DNA of 64,000 nucleotides from an uncultured Armatimonadota bacterium. Lineage in GTDB: Bacteria; Armatimonadota; Fimbriimonadia; Fimbriimonadales; Fimbriimonadaceae. Positions 62,801-64,000 of the stretch are shown here, in pieces. The notes below the pieces were generated by a model. The model saw only the letters and a list, made by a program, of their open reading frames with translations. It was not told the origin of the DNA and ran no database searches. Positions within the stretch are counted from its first letter, which is position 1; every line of letters starts with the position of its first letter. The translations under genes were made by a program, and so were the position numbers. The stretch covers positions 1-64,000 of the forward strand of contig CAILEM010000077.1 of the NCBI GenBank assembly GCA_903833215.1. Direction: 5' to 3'.

Positions 62801-63958
62801 GGCAACGGAGTAGAACCTGACGTTTCCGTTGGAACTCGCACTTGAGACGATCGATGGCCACTCGCAGTCATTTCCACCAGTGGTCAACTTGGTCCACGTC
62901 TGGCCACCATCCGTTGACCGATACATGTGACCGTAATTATTGATGTCGCCGGTTCCCGCCATGATTGTCTGGGGGTTGGTTGGATCGATCAGCAGGCTAT
63001 CAACACCGACATTTCCCATTGCCGTGCGGCCGATTTCTGTCCATGTCGCCCCACCGTCGGAAGACTTCATGATTCCGTTACTGCCCGCGAGGAATCCGTG
63101 GTAGTCGCCGAGTCCGACATAAATCGTCGAGGGACTTGATGGATCGATGGCAATGCAGTTGACGCCGAGTTCTGACCATGAACTGGAAAGCCAGTTCCAA
63201 GTAGCTCCGCTGTCGGTGCTCTTCCACAATCCGCCCTGGGCAGCACCTGCATAAAGAATTTGTGAGTTGATCGGATCGAAAGCGACAGCGTTCACGCGTC
63301 CGTTCACTGGGCTAATACCGTAATACTGCGCGTAAGGAACCCGAAGATTTGTCGGCCCTACGTATTGCCAATTCTGGCTTTCGAGGGGCACGAAGCCGTT
63401 ACGCGAACCACCAAAAGCAGTCGGACGCATTTTCGCCGACTGGGCTTTCGCCCGTGAAAAAGCGGCCCAATCGACTCGATCATTAGGGAATGCTCGTTGA
63501 CCGACGAAGTAACGATAGGCCCTCAGATAGTCGGCCTCATCCTTCTTGTGCTTGGGTTTTGCTCCCCCGTTTTCGCGCCGTTCTTCTTTTTCTTCTTCCG
63601 TCAGATGCGCAATCTTCCGATCTAGCGATCTCACTGAACTCAGGTCGACCGGCTCTTCGCGCGGTTCAAGCGGGTGAATGCCAGGAGTGGCGGCTAAGCG
63701 CCGCTTAGCTTTGTCATCTTCGATTCCGGGATTAAGTTGGATCAAATAGACAGACGTACCTGGACGACGCGATTCAATCGAGCCGATGGGCCGGACTGCT
63801 TTCGCCAAGCGCTCAACGGATACAGTGCTGTCGAGGCGCACATAAACTTCTTCTCCAGCTCGAGGTTGAGCGGAATGAGATCCAGAAAAAATGGCGAGAG
63901 CGGAAAGGAGAATCGTCAATATTGCACCCGTACACGTTGCTGAACCAGGCGAAAACAC
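59822..63958 (-). CDS. Giant secreted Asp-box (BNR/VPS10-like) protein with five tandem Ig-like repeats
   Basis: The 1378-residue protein is a larger paralogue of the one at 5752-8733. It has a signal peptide (to about residue 33), a region resembling a protease prodomain (VYLIQLNPGIEDDKAKRRL, about 70-88), a charged linker, a large Asp-box propeller zone (about 200-910: KSTDSGATWNWL, RSTDGGQTWTKL, TTDRGQTWTHL and more) closing with AGTYGRGMWRLLL, and then five about 95-residue Ig-like repeats, each with a pattern GGxxATGTVTL and VPAGSxTxTF. The GTG start at 63958 is near the window end and has TATAAT 17 nt upstream. Surface adhesion or substrate binding is likely; no catalytic residues are seen. 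Confidence 0.87.
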   Translation of the reverse strand: MFSPGSATCTGAILTILLSALAIFSGSHSAQPRAGEEVYVRLDSTVSVERLAKAVRPIGSIESRRPGTSVYLIQLNPGIEDDKAKRRLAATPGIHPLEPREEPVDLSSVRSLDRKIAHLTEEEKEERRENGGAKPKHKKDEADYLRAYRYFVGQRAFPNDRVDWAAFSRAKAQSAKMRPTAFGGSRNGFVPLESQNWQYVGPTNLRVPYAQYYGISPVNGRVNAVAFDPINSQILYAGAAQGGLWKSTDSGATWNWLSSSWSELGVNCIAIDPSSPSTIYVGLGDYHGFLAGSNGIMKSSDGGATWTEIGRTAMGNVGVDSLLIDPTNPQTIMAGTGDINNYGHMYRSTDGGQTWTKLTTGGNDCEWPSIVSSASSNGNVRFYSVASGYARNAGATSRLYKSDDHGATWQVLASPVKPDGTFQYAFCLTTSPTNPNNVYALQSESQAFYTSTNQGASWTSQSSNLPGGSGNYNFSQSFYDYHLECGTRVTNGNSADVLFLGEIDITYSLNGGVSWTTIGGPTYSSFGAISHNDQHGLAICPTDPNKAIFSNDGGVYGLAYDPGLNKYVVTPLNKNLGVSMFYKIAMHPTNPDYILGGTQDNASPLSTGDLSNWLNVGGGDGGGSAINQTSPLIQYTTSESMTVYRTSDGWNTELDISPPTLQNENLPFVAAMTLDPSNQSLMYTATNYLYQWNENGNPTKWSTRLGNQNLTNASSSSTVVQAIAVAPTDGKRIYTGSDDGALYMTTDRGQTWTHLNPVTGTLPNHAITSINVSPYNANDILIGFSGTGQNTAHLIRCSNTTASKLVFTNVAGTGTSGIPDIALNAIERDLDNPATTWWVALDSGVLQTTDSGQTWTNAGATRGLPNVIIDDLVAVPGTRYLNAGTYGRGMWRLLLNQTSPVASLVNCTLNSPSIAPGGTSIGTVTLSSAAPAGGLVVTLSSSNTSQVTVPESVTVLAGSTTATFTVTANPNAAGAGSSVVSATLNSITFTQDIAVAIPTLSTLTISPTSVAGGNTATGTVTLTAVAPSPTTVALTSSKVAVVVPSTVIVPAGSATGTFTITTTPVTLSTVGTVSAKLGAVTKSATLTVKPISIQSIGLSPTLVVGGSQTSVTATVTLLGVAPAGGAKVILSSTRPTVASVPASITVPAGSSTATFTVTHLAVTITSAATIKATYGGVSTTAVLTVNPLQIVSLSIAPTSLVGGNSATGTVTLNTSLGAKSVTVKLLSNSLKAKVPATVIIPAGGTTASFSATTLAVPANLLATVTSTLGASIQKATLAIQAPTLVSVSLNPTTVQGVSTTKVTGTVTISSPAPVGGLLITLKSSNTLAATVLASVTVPVGKLTGTFVVAHKKVAAQATVTITATRSGIIQTASLTVTP

Positions 63959-63975
63959 GTCACCTAGTTCGAAAG

Positions 63976-63981
63976 ATTATA
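63976..63981 (-). promoter_or_regulatory. TATAAT -10 element of the giant Asp-box gene
   Basis: A perfect TATAAT on the minus strand lies 17 bp before the GTG start. The -35 box would be at or beyond the window edge and cannot be judged. Confidence 0.45.
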
Positions 63982-64000
63982 GCGGCAAGTGATTACCGAA

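Overview
Organism. The window reads as a diderm, chemoheterotrophic bacterium of moderate G+C content. TolC-, MacA- and MacB-like efflux genes, many lipoprotein and Sec/Tat signal peptides, a type Z (zinc) S14 and a tmRNA all fit. The mixture of S14-S8-L6-L18-S5-L30-L15-SecY, very large secreted Asp-box proteins with Ig-like repeats, ThuA/GH27/CUT2 sugar genes and a lysine/methionine/histidine repeat protein is most reminiscent of Armatimonadota (Fimbriimonadia-like). That placement is an inference from gene style, not a measured phylogeny. No prophage, transposase, CRISPR array, rRNA or tRNA was found.

Layout. 1-4.2 kb (minus strand): the 3' part of the ribosomal spc operon plus secY, unusually starting at rpsN. 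4.3-9.4 kb: small unknown genes, a 993-residue secreted Asp-box protein and a membrane protein. 9.4-11.2 kb: intergenic repeats, ssrA (tmRNA) with its promoter and terminator, and a PIN-domain toxin-like pair. 11.2-14.8 kb: a degenerate repeat cluster, ispE, a small operon headed by an ECF sigma factor, a divergent unknown gene, and a 600-bp gap. 14.8-19.1 kb (minus): fabD-fabG-acpP-fabF-xer. 19.2-21.9 kb: an MFS transporter, a structured candidate RNA/terminator, and purA. 22-27.8 kb: a TolC/MacA/MacB efflux operon and an AIM24 protein. 27.9-33.3 kb: xylose isomerase, a histidine phosphatase, a nitroreductase, a CHAD protein and an acyltransferase. 33.3-36.9 kb: pyrR-pyrB-pyrC plus a lipoprotein. 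37-41.3 kb: the KKGHMM-repeat protein, maf, a beta-propeller lipoprotein, a DegT aminotransferase, and an ECF sigma/zinc anti-sigma pair. 41.4-43.5 kb: aquaporin-arsM-arsR. 43.6-45.7 kb: a periplasmic redox operon (thioredoxin-like, cytochrome b, molybdopterin oxidoreductase). 45.9-53.2 kb: a clostripain-like peptidase, a D-aminopeptidase, a lipoprotein, an ABC exporter, kynureninase and a creatininase-family enzyme. 53.3-59.8 kb: a CUT2 sugar ABC transporter, ThuA and a GH27 glycosidase. 59.8-64 kb: a second, larger Asp-box/Ig-repeat protein, paralogous to the first.

How the genes work together. Housekeeping blocks (translation/secretion, fatty acid synthesis, purine and pyrimidine synthesis) alternate with periplasmic or extracellular functions: carbohydrate scavenging, peptide and amino-acid breakdown, arsenic methylation and efflux. 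A recurring regulatory pattern is a -10-like hexamer 6-8 nt before start codons that lack a Shine-Dalgarno sequence (arsR, the AIM24 gene, the creatininase-family gene, the PIN partner gene, pyrR, ispE and others). This suggests that leaderless mRNAs are common here.
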